Positions 8,849 to 22,853 of a DNA stretch of 64,000 bases are shown piece after piece (the stretch's first letter is position 1; every line of letters starts with the position of its first letter). The notes beneath the pieces were generated by a model. The model had not been told where the DNA came from and did not search any database. It was given only the letters and a program-made list of their open reading frames with translations. This DNA comes from Microbulbifer hainanensis (GTDB lineage: Bacteria > Pseudomonadota > Gammaproteobacteria > Pseudomonadales > Cellvibrionaceae), in NCBI RefSeq assembly GCF_014904735.1, contig NZ_JACZCR010000040.1, positions 105,003-169,002 of the forward strand, in the 5' to 3' direction. A program made the translations under genes and the position numbers.

Positions 8849-8989
8849 TACATCTCGTGCGTAGTGACGCCAATGGCCAAAAACTCAATTTTGCTGGCCA
8901 GTATGCCCATAACTCGGCCGAATCGCCAGCCCCTACACTGAGCTCCATACTAAATTTGCCAATTATTACTAGGTTTGCTGGAGGTCAGG

Positions 8990-10846
8990 ATGCAGCGCCT
9001 TCCCGTCATTACCGCATTCGGCGGCTTTAATCCCGCCGGGCGTAGCTCTTTTCATCGCGGTTACCGCCGTCTGGTGCTGGACAAGCTGGGTGCCGCCGAG
9101 CGCACCGATGTGCTGTCGGACCTGGCGGCATTGATGGGGCTGCGCCGCGGTGCCGAGGCCGCCGGCCCGCTGGATGCCGCGCTCGAGCAGCAGGTGCTGA
9201 ATGGTACGCTGGTGCGGGAGCTGGAGAAGCGCTTCTACGACTACCGCAGTTGTCACTACCATCAGCCCGCCGAGCTGAGCAACGGCGACGGTTTCACGTT
9301 TGAAATGGCGGCGCGGCAGCTGCCGGAACCACTGCCGGAAGACTGGCAGGTGGAATCCCTCGGCGACGGGCGCGTGCGCGTGCGCTGCAGCGGCCTGTCG
9401 GTGATGCTCGACAGTTATCGTGAAATCTCGGTAGCCTCTGCGGGGCAGCTGCCGACGGGCTTTGAGCCCGGCGAAGAATACAACTCGCGTTTCCACCCGC
9501 GCGGCCTGCAACTGGCCATCCTGGGGGCATCGGATGCGGTGCAGTCGCTGGGGATCGACTGGGAGACGGTCGTCGCGGCGGCGGGCCCGGAAAAGATCTC
9601 TGTGTATGCCAGTTCCGCCATGAGCCAGCTGGACCCATACGGCAACGGCGGCCTGTTGCAATCGCGGCTGCGCGGCAATCGGGTCAGCTCCAAGCAGCTG
9701 GCCCTGGGCCTGACCAGCATGCCCGCGGACTTCGTCAATGCCTATGTGCTCGGCAGTGTGGGTACGACGGGCGCTGTGGCCGGTGCCTGCGCCACCTACC
9801 TCTACAATTTGCGCGCGGCAGTGGAAGATATTCGCAGCGGTCGCGCGCGCGTCGCAGTCGTGGGAGCGGCCGAGGCGCCGCTGGTGCCGGAGGTCGTGGA
9901 CGGGTACACGACCATGGGTGCCCTGGCCAACCTCGACGGCTTGCGCAAACTGTTCCCGGGCGAGATCGATTATCGCCGTGCGAGCCGGCCTTTCGGCGAG
10001 AACTGCGGATTCACCCTGGGTGAGGGCACCCAGTGGACCATCCTGATGGACGATGCCCTGGCCCTGGAGTTGGGCGCGACGATTCACGGCGCCGTCGCGA
10101 ATGTCTTCGTCAACGCCGACGGTACCAAGAAGTCCATCTCTGCCCCGGGTCCCGGCAACTACCTCACGGTGGCGCGCGCCATGGCGGAAGCCCGCGCGAT
10201 CGTCGGAGAGGAAAGCCTGCGTCGGCGCAGCTTCGTGCAGGCGCACGGATCCAGTACGCCGCAGAATCGCGTGACGGAGTCGGCAATTTTCGATCGACTG
10301 GCCGGAGCTTTCGGTATCGAGCGGTGGCCGGTATGTGCAGTCAAGGCCTACCTTGGGCATACCGTATCGGCGGCCAGTGGCGACCAGCTGATTACCAGTT
10401 TGGGTATTTTCTCGCGGGGAATTCTGCCGGGCATTACCACCATTGACCGGCTCGCGGATGACGTCCATCACGGCAACCTGGACATTTCCCTTGAGCATAC
10501 CGAGCGCGAGCCTGAATCACTGGACGTCGCCTTCCTGAATTCCAAAGGGTTTGGCGGTAACAATGCTACGGCCACCGTCCTGGCCCCGCACGTCGCCGAG
10601 CGGATGCTGGCCAAGCGCCATGGCGCCGCCGCACTGACCGACTACCGCAAGCGCAACGAAGCCGCGAGCGAGCAGTCTGCGGCCTATGACAGCCGTGCCA
10701 GCCGTGGAGAACTGAATGCGATCTATCGGTTTGGTGAAGGCCTGGTGGACGAAAGTGCTATTGAGATTTCCTCGGCGGAAATGACCCTGCCGGGATATCC
10801 CTCGGTCACCTTGCCGGACACCAATCCGTTTGACGACATGACCTGA
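8990..10846 (+). CDS. fabY: Beta-ketoacyl-ACP synthase FabY
   Basis: A 618-residue condensing enzyme. In Pseudomonas aeruginosa FabY condenses acetyl-CoA with malonyl-ACP and starts fatty-acid synthesis in place of FabH. The catalytic triad is visible: Cys267 in AGACATY, His419 in VQAHGSS and His457 in YLGHTVSA. The N-terminus (LPVITAFGGFNPAGRSSFH) is FabY-like, and the length is near the family's roughly 630. ATG 8990 is chosen because GGAGG lies five bases upstream; TTG 8975 is in frame but unsupported. It precedes a regulator and fadBA, giving a fatty-acid neighbourhood. Confidence 0.88.
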   Translation: MQRLPVITAFGGFNPAGRSSFHRGYRRLVLDKLGAAERTDVLSDLAALMGLRRGAEAAGPLDAALEQQVLNGTLVRELEKRFYDYRSCHYHQPAELSNGDGFTFEMAARQLPEPLPEDWQVESLGDGRVRVRCSGLSVMLDSYREISVASAGQLPTGFEPGEEYNSRFHPRGLQLAILGASDAVQSLGIDWETVVAAAGPEKISVYASSAMSQLDPYGNGGLLQSRLRGNRVSSKQLALGLTSMPADFVNAYVLGSVGTTGAVAGACATYLYNLRAAVEDIRSGRARVAVVGAAEAPLVPEVVDGYTTMGALANLDGLRKLFPGEIDYRRASRPFGENCGFTLGEGTQWTILMDDALALELGATIHGAVANVFVNADGTKKSISAPGPGNYLTVARAMAEARAIVGEESLRRRSFVQAHGSSTPQNRVTESAIFDRLAGAFGIERWPVCAVKAYLGHTVSAASGDQLITSLGIFSRGILPGITTIDRLADDVHHGNLDISLEHTEREPESLDVAFLNSKGFGGNNATATVLAPHVAERMLAKRHGAAALTDYRKRNEAASEQSAAYDSRASRGELNAIYRFGEGLVDESAIEISSAEMTLPGYPSVTLPDTNPFDDMT

Positions 10847-10950
10847 TGCCAGGCTAATGCTGGGGCGGGCGAGCGCTTGCGCGCCTGCGCCTTTTGTTCG
10901 CTGTAGCGGTTTGGCGTTAGACTGGCAGTCCGCACAAGGCAGGCAGCAAC

Positions 10951-11541
10951 ATGGCAAACATGGATTCGGTGATTCAGCCGCCGGAGGCAAGGGATGGCGA
11001 CGAGGTCGGTGTGCGACTGAAGGCCGTGCGCAAAATGCACGGCTGGTCCCAGCGCGAACTGGCCAAGCGCGCCGGCGTTACCAATGCCTCCATTTCCCTG
11101 GTCGAGCAGGGGCGGGTCAGTCCGTCTGTCGGTTCCCTGAAAAAGATCCTCGACAGCATTCCAATGTCCCTGGCCGAATTCTTCGCGCTGGAACTGGACG
11201 ACAATCCCCAGGTTTTTTTCCGCGCGGATGAAATGCCCGATGTTGGCAGCGGGCCGATCCAATACCGCTTGCTGGCGGCCAGCAATGGCAACCGGGCCAT
11301 GTCGATCCTGTTGGAAACCTATCGTCCCGGCCAGGACACCGGCCACGAACTGCTGAGTCACGAGGGAGAAGAGGGGGGCATCGTCGTATCGGGCCAGTTG
11401 GAGGTGACCGTCGGTGCCGAGGTGGCGCTGCTCGGTCCCGGCGATGGTTATTATTTCACCAGTCGTCGCCCCCACCGTTTCCGCAATCCCGGCGATGAGG
11501 ATTGTGTACTGGTGACCGCCAATTCTCCGCCCAGTGTTTGA
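10951..11541 (+). CDS. XRE-family regulator with C-terminal cupin domain (PuuR/SutR type)
   Basis: A 196-residue regulator. Residues about 20-75 form a helix-turn-helix (LKAVRKMHGWSQRELAKRAG, then NASISLVEQGR). Residues about 120-190 form a small cupin with HELLSHEGEEGG and GDGYYFTS, which senses a small ligand. PuuR/SutR relatives control polyamine, sulfur or amino-acid catabolism; the ligand here is unknown. It lies between fabY and fadBA on the same strand, about 105 bases after fabY, and may have its own promoter. ATG 10960 is an alternative start. Confidence 0.85.
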   Translation: MANMDSVIQPPEARDGDEVGVRLKAVRKMHGWSQRELAKRAGVTNASISLVEQGRVSPSVGSLKKILDSIPMSLAEFFALELDDNPQVFFRADEMPDVGSGPIQYRLLAASNGNRAMSILLETYRPGQDTGHELLSHEGEEGGIVVSGQLEVTVGAEVALLGPGDGYYFTSRRPHRFRNPGDEDCVLVTANSPPSV

Positions 11542-11726
11542 TCTCCTCCACTCGCTTCCCCCGTTCGGCTTCGCGATAAAAGCTCTGTTGCGCCAGGTAC
11601 CTTAATAGTCCGGCTCACTGCATATAGACTTGCTGCGGCCCCGGCCCAACGGCATCGGGTAGGCGCCGGCTGATGGAATAGTGATCTTTATTGCCGCCGG
11701 CGCCATTCGATTTGTAAGAAATAGTA
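11542..11726. other. Spacer upstream of the fadBA promoter
   Basis: The 185 bases between the XRE-cupin gene and the fadBA operator hold no supported gene. No strong terminator hairpin is visible after the regulator, so read-through into fadBA is possible. Confidence 0.35.
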
Positions 11727-11756
11727 TTCAAACAGACGTTTGAATCTGGCTATACT
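11727..11756 (+). promoter_or_regulatory. fadBA promoter with PsrA-type operator
   Basis: TTCAAAC-AGAC-GTTTGAA (11727-11744) is a perfect 7+7 palindrome. It contains CAAAC-N4-GTTTG, the box bound by the TetR-family fatty-acid sensor PsrA of pseudomonads. TATACT at 11751-11756 is a good -10 element, and the operator covers the -35 region (TCAAAC at 11728-11733, 17-base spacer). Binding would block transcription until long-chain acyl ligands release the repressor. The regulator gene is not in this window. Confidence 0.72.
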
Positions 11757-11813
11757 AGGGTTCCCTGACTGTACTTGGCGAATACGTCACCGTTTTCGGC
11801 CGGGTACAGTGGC

Positions 11814-11908
11814 AAATTCGCCGGGAGCGAATTTGACCGGTGTCGCCGAGCTGCCGCAGTGCGGCGGGAATTCGCCCGAGCGAATTGTTTCGGCATCCAC
11901 CGGTTGAA
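11814..11908 (+). promoter_or_regulatory. Structured leader of fadBA with repeated hairpins
   Basis: The leader carries AAATTCGC-N5-GCGAATTT (11814-11834) and AATTCGC-N4-GCGAATT (11869-11886), two hairpins with the same stem sequence. A GCCGC-N3-GCGGC hairpin lies between them, and ACCGGT repeats follow each. About 100 bases then lead to the fadB start. No known riboswitch is recognised. Confidence 0.5.
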
Positions 11909-11986
11909 GACCGAGCCACAGGAATGTGGCGCAATAAATCCCGACCCCGGGCTCACTTCCCAGCCCCGAATAAAAGAGGTCAATCA

Positions 11987-15333
<3,347 letters not shown>

Positions 15334-15358
15334 CCCGATAGCCGCCGTTCGGTAGCGG

Positions 15359-15385
15359 AAAGGGCGTCCTGCGGGGCGCCTTTTT
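15359..15385 (+). terminator. fadBA terminator
   Basis: GGCGTCC pairs with GGGCGCC through a TGCG loop, extended by AAAG and TTTTT on the outside. It starts 26 bases after the fadA stop. Confidence 0.75.
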
Positions 15386-15438
15386 CGTAGCTGCCGCAAG
15401 ATGAGGGGCGGCGTCGGCCCCCGGAACGCCCGCTTTTG

Positions 15439-15467
15439 TTGAAGCGCTCAGGCGCCTGTGGCACAAT
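15439..15467 (+). promoter_or_regulatory. Probable promoter of tRNA-Leu
   Basis: TTGAAG (15439-15444) and CACAAT (15462-15467) are separated by 17 bases and followed by a C-rich discriminator, as expected for a stable-RNA promoter. The -10 is imperfect. Confidence 0.4.
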
Positions 15468-15547
15468 CTGCTCCCCTCGTCGCCGGGACCCGATGTTTTT
15501 GCAGTAAATTGCAGGAATATCAATGAGTTAGCGCCGGGGAGTATTTC

Positions 15548-15632
<85 letters not shown>

Positions 15633-15646
15633 GATTAAGGAATTGA

Positions 15647-15690
15647 ACAGCCCGTATCGCCTGCCCGGAAAGGGCAGGTGCGGGCTGTTT
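15647..15690 (+). terminator. tRNA-Leu terminator
   Basis: ACAGCCCG pairs with CGGGCTGT, enclosing a second stem CCTGCCC/GGGCAGG with a GGAAA loop. T residues follow. It starts 15 bases after the tRNA. Confidence 0.75.
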
Positions 15691-15859
15691 GTATTTGGCT
15701 GATGCCGGCGATTGCAATGCAGTTCCGGTGGGCCATACAGGACGGTTGGCCGATGTGATCTCGGCGGCCCGGTACAGAGTTGGCGCTGCGGCGCGCTGGC
15801 AAAATCAGAAGAGCCTAAAGCGCTGCGGCGCGATTAGAGAGAGTCTCACGAGGAATAAC

Positions 15860-17173
15860 ATGCAGGTTTCCATCGAAACAACTTCCGGCCTGGAGCGTCG
15901 TTTAACGGTTAATTTGCCGGCGGAAATCGTCGATAAAGAAGTGGATAAGCGTCTGCAGCAGGCGGCAAAGAATGTCCGCGTTAACGGCTTCCGCAAAGGT
16001 AAGGTGCCGTTGAAAGTGGTTCGCCAGCGTTACGGCGCCGGTGTTCGCCAGGAAGTGCTTGGTGAAGTCATGAGCCGCTCTTTCTACGAGGCGGTACAGA
16101 AAGAACAGGTTAACCCGGCTGGGCAGCCGAGCATCGAGGCCAAGCAGACTGCGCCCGGTGAAAACCTGGAATTCGTTGCGACGTTTGAAGTTTATCCGGA
16201 AGTCGAACTGACCGATCTGGCAGCGCTGAGCATCGAGCGCCCGGTAGCTGAAGTTACCGATAAAGACGTCGACAACATGATCGACGTGCTGCGCAAGCAG
16301 CAGTCCGGCTGGAAGGAAACCAAGCGCAAGGCCCAGAAGGGCGATCGCGTGACCATCGATTTCGTCGGTCGTAAAGACGGCGAAGAGTTCGAGGGCGGCA
16401 AGGCCGAAGGTCACCAGCTGGTGCTGGGCTCCGGTCAGATGATCCCGGGCTTTGAAGATGGCATCCTGGGCATGAAGCCCGGCGAAGAACAAGACATCGA
16501 CGTGACTTTCCCTGAAGATTACCAGGCGGAAGATCTGCGCGGCGCAGCAGTAACCTTCAGCATCAAAGTTACCGCTTCTGAGAAGCCGGAACTGCCGGAA
16601 CTGAACGAAGAGTTCTTCCAGGCCTATGGCGTGGAAGAGGGCGGTGAGGAGAAATTCCGCGAAGAAGTCCGCAATAACATGCAGCGTGAGCTGAAGAATG
16701 CGGCTCTGAATAAGGTCAAGACCCAGGTCATGGACGCGCTGTTCGAGAAGCACGAAGTGGAGCTGCCTGCAGCACTGGTTGCCGGCGAAGTCCGCACCCT
16801 GCGCGGCCAGATGGTTCAGCAGTTCGGCGGTCAGATCAAAGCCGAAGATGCCGAGAAGATGCTGCCGGACACCATGTTCGAAGAGCAGGCCAAGCGCCGT
16901 GTCGTACTGGGTCTGGTGGTCGGCGAAATCGTTAAGCAGAACAAGCTGTCTGTGGATGCCGACCGCGTCAAGGCCAAGGTTGAGGAGCTGGCTTCCACCT
17001 ATCAGCAGCCGGAAGAAGTGGTTGAGTACTACTACAACAACCGCGAACTGCTGTCCGGTGTTGAGTCGGTCGTCCTCGAAGACCAGGTTGTTGATTTCGT
17101 GCTGGAATCCGCCAAGGTCAAGGACGTTAACAGCAGCTACGACGATGTGATCAAGCCGCAACAGCAGGGCTAA
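15860..17173 (+). CDS. tig: Trigger factor
   Basis: A 437-residue ribosome-bound chaperone and peptidyl-prolyl isomerase. The N-terminal ribosome-binding domain carries the signature GFRKGKVPLKVV (about 43-54). A FKBP-type domain follows (about 160-245, KGDRVTIDFVGRKDGEEFEGG and ILGMKPGEEQDI), then the helical arms. ATG 15860 has GAGGAA upstream and gives the MQVSIETTSGLERR start typical of the family. The upstream in-frame extension overlaps the tRNA terminator and is not real. It opens the tig-clpP-clpX-lon block. Confidence 0.96.
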   Translation: MQVSIETTSGLERRLTVNLPAEIVDKEVDKRLQQAAKNVRVNGFRKGKVPLKVVRQRYGAGVRQEVLGEVMSRSFYEAVQKEQVNPAGQPSIEAKQTAPGENLEFVATFEVYPEVELTDLAALSIERPVAEVTDKDVDNMIDVLRKQQSGWKETKRKAQKGDRVTIDFVGRKDGEEFEGGKAEGHQLVLGSGQMIPGFEDGILGMKPGEEQDIDVTFPEDYQAEDLRGAAVTFSIKVTASEKPELPELNEEFFQAYGVEEGGEEKFREEVRNNMQRELKNAALNKVKTQVMDALFEKHEVELPAALVAGEVRTLRGQMVQQFGGQIKAEDAEKMLPDTMFEEQAKRRVVLGLVVGEIVKQNKLSVDADRVKAKVEELASTYQQPEEVVEYYYNNRELLSGVESVVLEDQVVDFVLESAKVKDVNSSYDDVIKPQQQG

Positions 17174-17182
17174 ATCCTGTTC

Positions 17183-17214
17183 GATGGGCGACGGTATAAT
17201 GGCCGTCGCCCATC
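17183..17214 (+). terminator. Hairpin after tig
   Basis: GATGGGCGACGG pairs perfectly with CCGTCGCCCATC over an eight-base loop; a pyrimidine-rich tract follows. It is probably a terminator or attenuator between tig and clpP. Confidence 0.65.
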
Positions 17215-17350
17215 CCTTTCCTTCCCCTTTTCGCCGGCTGGCTTTCTCGCGCCTGACCGGTTAAGCTCAGAAAGACCTGATTTTCGGCCCCTGGCGCTTA
17301 TGCCGCGGGTTGACTCGCCTAATACGCCACAAAAGGAAGCTAAGGTATCT

Positions 17351-17992
17351 ATGGCACGATTTGATTACCCCCAGTCCTCGATCGACCCGACCGCCACCGG
17401 CCTGGTGCCCATGGTGGTAGAGCAGACTGCCCGAGGCGAGCGTTCATTTGATATTTATTCCCGCCTGCTGAAAGAGCGGGTGATCTTTCTCGTGGGTCAG
17501 GTGGAAGACCACATGGCCAACCTGGTCGTGGCACAGTTGCTCTTTCTGGAAGCGGAAAACCCGGACAAGGATATTCACCTCTACATCAATTCTCCGGGTG
17601 GCTCGGTCACTGCGGGCATGTCCATTTACGACACCATGCAGTTCATCAAGCCTGACGTGAGTACCATGTGTATTGGTCAGGCATGCAGTATGGGTGCTTT
17701 CCTGCTCAGTGCCGGCGCCGAAGGTAAGCGCTACGCGACCCCGAATTCCCGCGTGATGATCCACCAGCCGAGCGGTGGCGCCCAGGGGCAGGCGAGTGAT
17801 ATCCACATTCACGCGCAGGAAATCCTGAAGATCCGCCAGCGCCTGAACGAGATCATGGCCCACCATACTGGCCGCAGTTTGCAGGATATCGAGCGCGATA
17901 CCGAGCGGGATCATTTCCTCAGTGCCGACGAGGCCAAGGAATACGGTCTCGTGGATGATGTTCTCGCGCGACGCCAGTTGCCGACCAAATAA
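17351..17992 (+). CDS. clpP: ATP-dependent Clp protease proteolytic subunit
   Basis: A 213-residue serine protease that forms the 14-mer degradation chamber and works with ClpX or ClpA. The triad is Ser113 in QACSMGAF, His138 in VMIHQPSGG and Asp187 in DTERDHF, matching the E. coli positions with an offset of two. The oxyanion strand [12 protein letters not shown] is present. ATG 17351 is preferred to 17300 because AAGG-type Shine-Dalgarno sequence (17343 region) precedes it. Confidence 0.96.
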   Translation: MARFDYPQSSIDPTATGLVPMVVEQTARGERSFDIYSRLLKERVIFLVGQVEDHMANLVVAQLLFLEAENPDKDIHLYINSPGGSVTAGMSIYDTMQFIKPDVSTMCIGQACSMGAFLLSAGAEGKRYATPNSRVMIHQPSGGAQGQASDIHIHAQEILKIRQRLNEIMAHHTGRSLQDIERDTERDHFLSADEAKEYGLVDDVLARRQLPTK

Positions 17993-18015
17993 GACTATTT
18001 GTTCATATATTGATA

Positions 18016-18055
18016 CACCCCCGGCCCGGAGGTCGGGGGTGGGCGAGGCGCCTTT
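18016..18055 (+). terminator. Hairpin between clpP and clpX
   Basis: CACCCCCG (18016-18023) pairs with CGGGGGTG (18034-18041). GGCG/CGCC followed by TTTTG comes directly after. It could partly terminate clpP transcription or protect the 3' end; clpX lies 112 bases beyond. Confidence 0.5.
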
Positions 18056-18166
18056 TGTTAGCTGTGGCACAAAGGGCTTGAAAAACCCGCCAAAAGACAG
18101 CATCTTGCTATGGAAACCATTGTGTAAGCCGGGCTCCCGGCAGGCCACAGACCACGGAGTATTTTG

Positions 18167-19459
<1,293 letters not shown>

Positions 19460-19473
19460 TTCACTCCCGCTCG

Positions 19474-19498
19474 AAAAGCCCCGCAAGGGGCTTTTTTT
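19474..19498 (+). terminator. clpX terminator
   Basis: AAAAGCCCC-GCAA-GGGGCTTTTTTT, a perfect stem with a four-base loop and seven T residues, 15 bases after the clpX stop. Confidence 0.9.
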
Positions 19499-19652
19499 AT
19501 GGGGTTTAGCTGGACGGCATCAGTTGATTCGCTGCGGTTTGGCGCGTTTCCCATTAAAAGGCGCCTATTTCCTGTGATGTCGATCATTGTGTGAAGGTTT
19601 GGCGCGGCAAAGCGGGAATTCTGCCTCGGCACCGATTCGCCGTTAGATTAGA

Positions 19653-19679
19653 CTTGTATTCCGGTCACTGCCCCCCCAT
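19653..19679 (+). promoter_or_regulatory. Probable sigma32 promoter of lon
   Basis: CTTGTAT (19653-19659) and CCCCAT (19674-19679), 14 bases apart, fit the heat-shock consensus apart from one or two positions. lon is a classical sigma32 gene. The element lies about 100 bases upstream of the lon start, in the 322-base clpX-lon spacer. Confidence 0.55.
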
Positions 19680-19781
19680 CTCTAGCAACAGACAAGCGGT
19701 GACCCAGAGCAGCTGTTAATCGTGAATTGCAGCTAGTTGTTGCCGCGCCAATACCCCAGTGATCGGGCCGAGAGGAGTTCT

Positions 19782-22190
19782 ATGGATCAGCCATCCGACA
19801 CCACAATTGAAGAATATCCACTGTTGCCGCTGCGTGACGTTGTCGTCTATCCGCACATGGTGATTCCGCTGTTTGTCGGCCGGGAAAAGTCCATCGATGC
19901 GCTGGAAGAGGCAATGCGCAACGACAAGCAGGTTCTATTGGTTGCACAGCGCAAGGCATCGGAAGACGATCCCGGTGCCGAAGATATTTACCGCGTGGGC
20001 ACGGTCGCCAGCGTGTTGCAGTTGCTCAAGCTGCCAGACGGTACGGTAAAAGTGCTGGTAGAGGGCAATCGCCGCGTCAACATCACAGATGTCACCGAAG
20101 GCGATGGCCACTACCGGGCGGTCGTCGAACCGATGGAGACCGAAGAACTGCCCGAAGCCGAAGCCGAGGCGCTGGTACGCTCTGCCATGAGCCAGTTCGA
20201 ACAGTATGTTTCGGTCAGCAAAAAGGTGCCCAATGAGGTGATGACATCTCTGTCGGGCATTGACGAGCCCGGTCGCCTTGCGGACACGATCGCCGCGCAT
20301 ATGTCGCTGGAGTTGCCGCAAAAGCAGGAGCTTCTTGAAACCGCGAGCGTGAAAGAGCGCCTGGAACATCTGCTTGGCCTGATGGATTCCGAGATTGACC
20401 TGATTCAGGTCGAGAAGCGTATCCGCGGCCGTGTCAAAAAGCAGATGGAAAAAAGCCAGCGCGAGTACTACCTGAATGAGCAGATGAAGGCCATTCAGAA
20501 AGAGCTGGGTGAAATTACCGAAGAGCCCAACGAAGTCGAGGAGCTCGAGAAAAAGATTGTCGAGTCCGGCATGAGCGCCGAGGCAGAAAAGAAAACCCGC
20601 GCGGAACTCGCCAAATTAAAAATGATGTCGCCGATGTCGGCGGAAGCCTCGGTACTGCGCAGCTATATCGACTGGATGCTGAGCGTGCCCTGGAAAAAAG
20701 CCAGCCGTGTGCGCCACGACCTGAAAAAAGCCGAGGAAATTCTCGATCAGGATCACTATGGCCTGGAAGAGGTAAAAGAGCGGATCCTCGAATACCTCGC
20801 GGTGCAGAAGCGGGTCAAGAAGGTGAAGGGCCCGATTCTTTGCCTGGTTGGGCCCCCCGGTGTCGGTAAGACGTCACTCGGCCAATCCGTGGCCCGTGCC
20901 ACCAACCGCAAGTATGTGCGTATGGCGCTTGGCGGTGTGCGCGACGAGGCGGAAATTCGCGGCCACCGTCGTACCTATATCGGTTCGCTGCCGGGTAAAC
21001 TGATTCAGAAAATTGCCAAAGTCGGTGTCAAAAATCCATTGTTCCTGCTCGATGAGGTGGACAAGATGGGGATGGACCACCGCGGCGATCCCGCCTCTGC
21101 GTTGCTCGAGGTGTTGGACCCGGAGCAGAATAAGTCCTTTAACGACCACTACCTGGAAGTCGATTACGATCTCTCCGACGTAATGTTCGTGTGTACTTCG
21201 AACTCCATGAATATTCCCGGCCCGCTACTGGACCGGATGGAAGTAATCCGCCTGCCGGGGTATACCGAAGACGAGAAAGTGAATATTGCCCAGCGCTACC
21301 TGGTGCCCAAGCAGCGCAAGGCGAACGGCCTGAAAGACAATGAGCTTTCCCTGTCCGACGATACCGTGCGCGATATCGTGCGTTACTACACCCGCGAAGC
21401 CGGTGTGCGCGGACTCGACCGGGAGATCGCCAAGATCAGCCGCAAGGTGGTTACCGAGCATGTGCGGAAGTCCACCAGCAGTAAAGCGGTGATTGAACCG
21501 AGTCAGCTCGAAGATTTGCTCGGCGTGCGTAAGTTTGATTTCGGTCGCGCCGAAGAGGAGAACAAAATCGGGCAGGTTACCGGTCTGGCGTGGACGGAAG
21601 TCGGCGGTGAGTTGTTGACAATCGAATCGTCGGCGGTGCCGGGCAAGGGTCGGGTGATCAAGACGGGTTCGCTTGGCGATGTCATGCAGGAGTCGATCCA
21701 GGCCGCGCTGACGGTAGTGCGGGCCAGGGCTCAATCCCTGGGAATCGCGCCGGACTTCCACGAGACTCGGGATATCCATATTCACGTTCCGGAAGGCGCA
21801 ACCCCGAAAGACGGGCCCTCTGCGGGTATTGCCATGTGTACCGCACTGGCCTCGGTGCTGACCGGTATCCCGGTGCGCTCAGAGGTGGCAATGACCGGGG
21901 AAATCACCTTGCGTGGAGAAGTTTTGCGTATCGGTGGTCTAAAAGAGAAGTTGCTGGCGGCGCATCGCGGCGGTATCAAAACAGTCCTGATCCCTGCGGA
22001 TAATGAGCGGGACCTGAAAGATATCCCCGATAACATCCTGCAGGATCTGGTAATCAAGCCTGTCAAATGGATTGATCAGGTGCTGGAGCTGGCGCTCGAA
22101 CACAAACCTGAGTCCCTGTCGGACGAAGAGTATTCCGCGCTGCAAAAACAGGCGGAAGAGCGTTCGCAGCGTTCAGTGCGTACGCATTGA
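19782..22190 (+). CDS. lon: ATP-dependent Lon protease
   Basis: An 802-residue AAA+ serine protease that degrades misfolded and regulatory proteins. The N-terminal LonN substrate domain starts with [16 protein letters not shown]. The central AAA+ domain has Walker [14 protein letters not shown] and Walker [12 protein letters not shown]. The C-terminal protease domain has the Ser in [11 protein letters not shown] and the Lys in [17 protein letters not shown] 19782 with GAGGAG is preferred to 19737. Likely heat-induced. Confidence 0.97.
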   Translation: MDQPSDTTIEEYPLLPLRDVVVYPHMVIPLFVGREKSIDALEEAMRNDKQVLLVAQRKASEDDPGAEDIYRVGTVASVLQLLKLPDGTVKVLVEGNRRVNITDVTEGDGHYRAVVEPMETEELPEAEAEALVRSAMSQFEQYVSVSKKVPNEVMTSLSGIDEPGRLADTIAAHMSLELPQKQELLETASVKERLEHLLGLMDSEIDLIQVEKRIRGRVKKQMEKSQREYYLNEQMKAIQKELGEITEEPNEVEELEKKIVESGMSAEAEKKTRAELAKLKMMSPMSAEASVLRSYIDWMLSVPWKKASRVRHDLKKAEEILDQDHYGLEEVKERILEYLAVQKRVKKVKGPILCLVGPPGVGKTSLGQSVARATNRKYVRMALGGVRDEAEIRGHRRTYIGSLPGKLIQKIAKVGVKNPLFLLDEVDKMGMDHRGDPASALLEVLDPEQNKSFNDHYLEVDYDLSDVMFVCTSNSMNIPGPLLDRMEVIRLPGYTEDEKVNIAQRYLVPKQRKANGLKDNELSLSDDTVRDIVRYYTREAGVRGLDREIAKISRKVVTEHVRKSTSSKAVIEPSQLEDLLGVRKFDFGRAEEENKIGQVTGLAWTEVGGELLTIESSAVPGKGRVIKTGSLGDVMQESIQAALTVVRARAQSLGIAPDFHETRDIHIHVPEGATPKDGPSAGIAMCTALASVLTGIPVRSEVAMTGEITLRGEVLRIGGLKEKLLAAHRGGIKTVLIPADNERDLKDIPDNILQDLVIKPVKWIDQVLELALEHKPESLSDEEYSALQKQAEERSQRSVRTH

Positions 22191-22198
22191 TCAGATTG

Positions 22199-22220
22199 GG
22201 CGACACTGCCTGGTGTCGCC
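22199..22220 (+). terminator. Hairpin after lon
   Basis: GGCGACAC pairs with GTGTCGCC over TGCCTG, eight bases after the lon stop. There is no T tract, so it may be a 3'-end stabiliser rather than a terminator. Confidence 0.4.
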
Positions 22221-22265
22221 GGCTAAAAAATAATCTGTCAGCGGTGAAAGCTGCTGCAGATTTGT

Positions 22266-22322
22266 CCAACTGCCCGGAAACCCGCATGGTTCCTTGACCC
22301 ACTACCGGGCAGTTGGTATAAA
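22266..22322 (+). promoter_or_regulatory. hupB promoter overlapped by a long inverted repeat
   Basis: TTGACC (22294-22299), a 17-base spacer and TATAAA (22317-22322) form a strong sigma70 promoter. CCAACTGCCCGG (22266-22277) is repeated inverted as CCGGGCAGTTGG (22305-22316). The downstream arm fills most of the spacer and abuts the -10, which suggests a two-site operator. Confidence 0.6.
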
Positions 22323-22431
22323 ACGGGGCTTATTGACCGGCGCAAAAATTGCCGGCGATTGATGGCTCGAACACAATGGCGCCCCGCAGGGAGCGCCAGA
22401 AACATACTAGAAAAGAACAGAGGGATTAAGC

Positions 22432-22704
22432 GTGAATAAGTCCGAACTGATTGAAGCGATTGCCGCATCTGCAGACATTCCGAAAGCAGCAGCCGGCCGT
22501 GCTCTGGACGCTATGGTAGACAGCATCACTGGTGCCCTGAAAAAAGGTGATCAAGTTGCTCTGGTAGGTTTCGGTACTTTCGCCGTTAAAGAGCGTGCAG
22601 CCCGCACCGGCCGCAACCCGCGCACCGGCGATCCGATTGAAATCGCTGCGGCGAAAATCCCGAACTTCAAGGCCGGCAAAGCCCTGAAAGACGCGGTAAA
22701 TTAA
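22432..22704 (+). CDS. hupB: DNA-binding protein HU-beta
   Basis: A 90-residue nucleoid protein that bends DNA without sequence specificity as a homo- or heterodimer. The sequence matches HU throughout: [11 protein letters not shown] at the N-terminus, [18 protein letters not shown] (the DNA-wrapping arm) and [11 protein letters not shown] at the end. The start is GTG 22432 with AGGG upstream. It lies between lon and ppiD, the usual gammaproteobacterial position. Confidence 0.97.
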   Translation: MNKSELIEAIAASADIPKAAAGRALDAMVDSITGALKKGDQVALVGFGTFAVKERAARTGRNPRTGDPIEIAAAKIPNFKAGKALKDAVN

Positions 22705-22735
22705 GAAGCCTCGTATTTCAGCCGAAGCTTCAAAG

Positions 22736-22763
22736 AGGCGTATCACTCGGATGCGCCTTTTTT
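22736..22763 (+). terminator. hupB terminator
   Basis: AGGCGTAT pairs with ATGCGCCT (one G-T) over a seven-base loop, then six T residues. It lies 32 bases after hupB. Confidence 0.85.
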
Positions 22764-22853
22764 GTATCTGACGCAGGGTCGCCTGTTGAATGTTTTGCAT
22801 TGGCGACAACACACAACCATAAAATTTTTTAGAGTTAACTTTCGGAGCTGAGC

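Noticed and set aside
8969..10498. 509-residue ORF antisense to fabY
   Set aside because: It is a shadow of the GC-rich codon bias of fabY, has no Shine-Dalgarno, and its product is rich in His, Gln, Arg and Gly without family motifs.
8990..10846. Polyketide or PUFA synthase component
   Set aside because: A single ketosynthase with a FabY-type N-terminus and no acyltransferase, ACP or reductase domains; the neighbours are fatty-acid genes.
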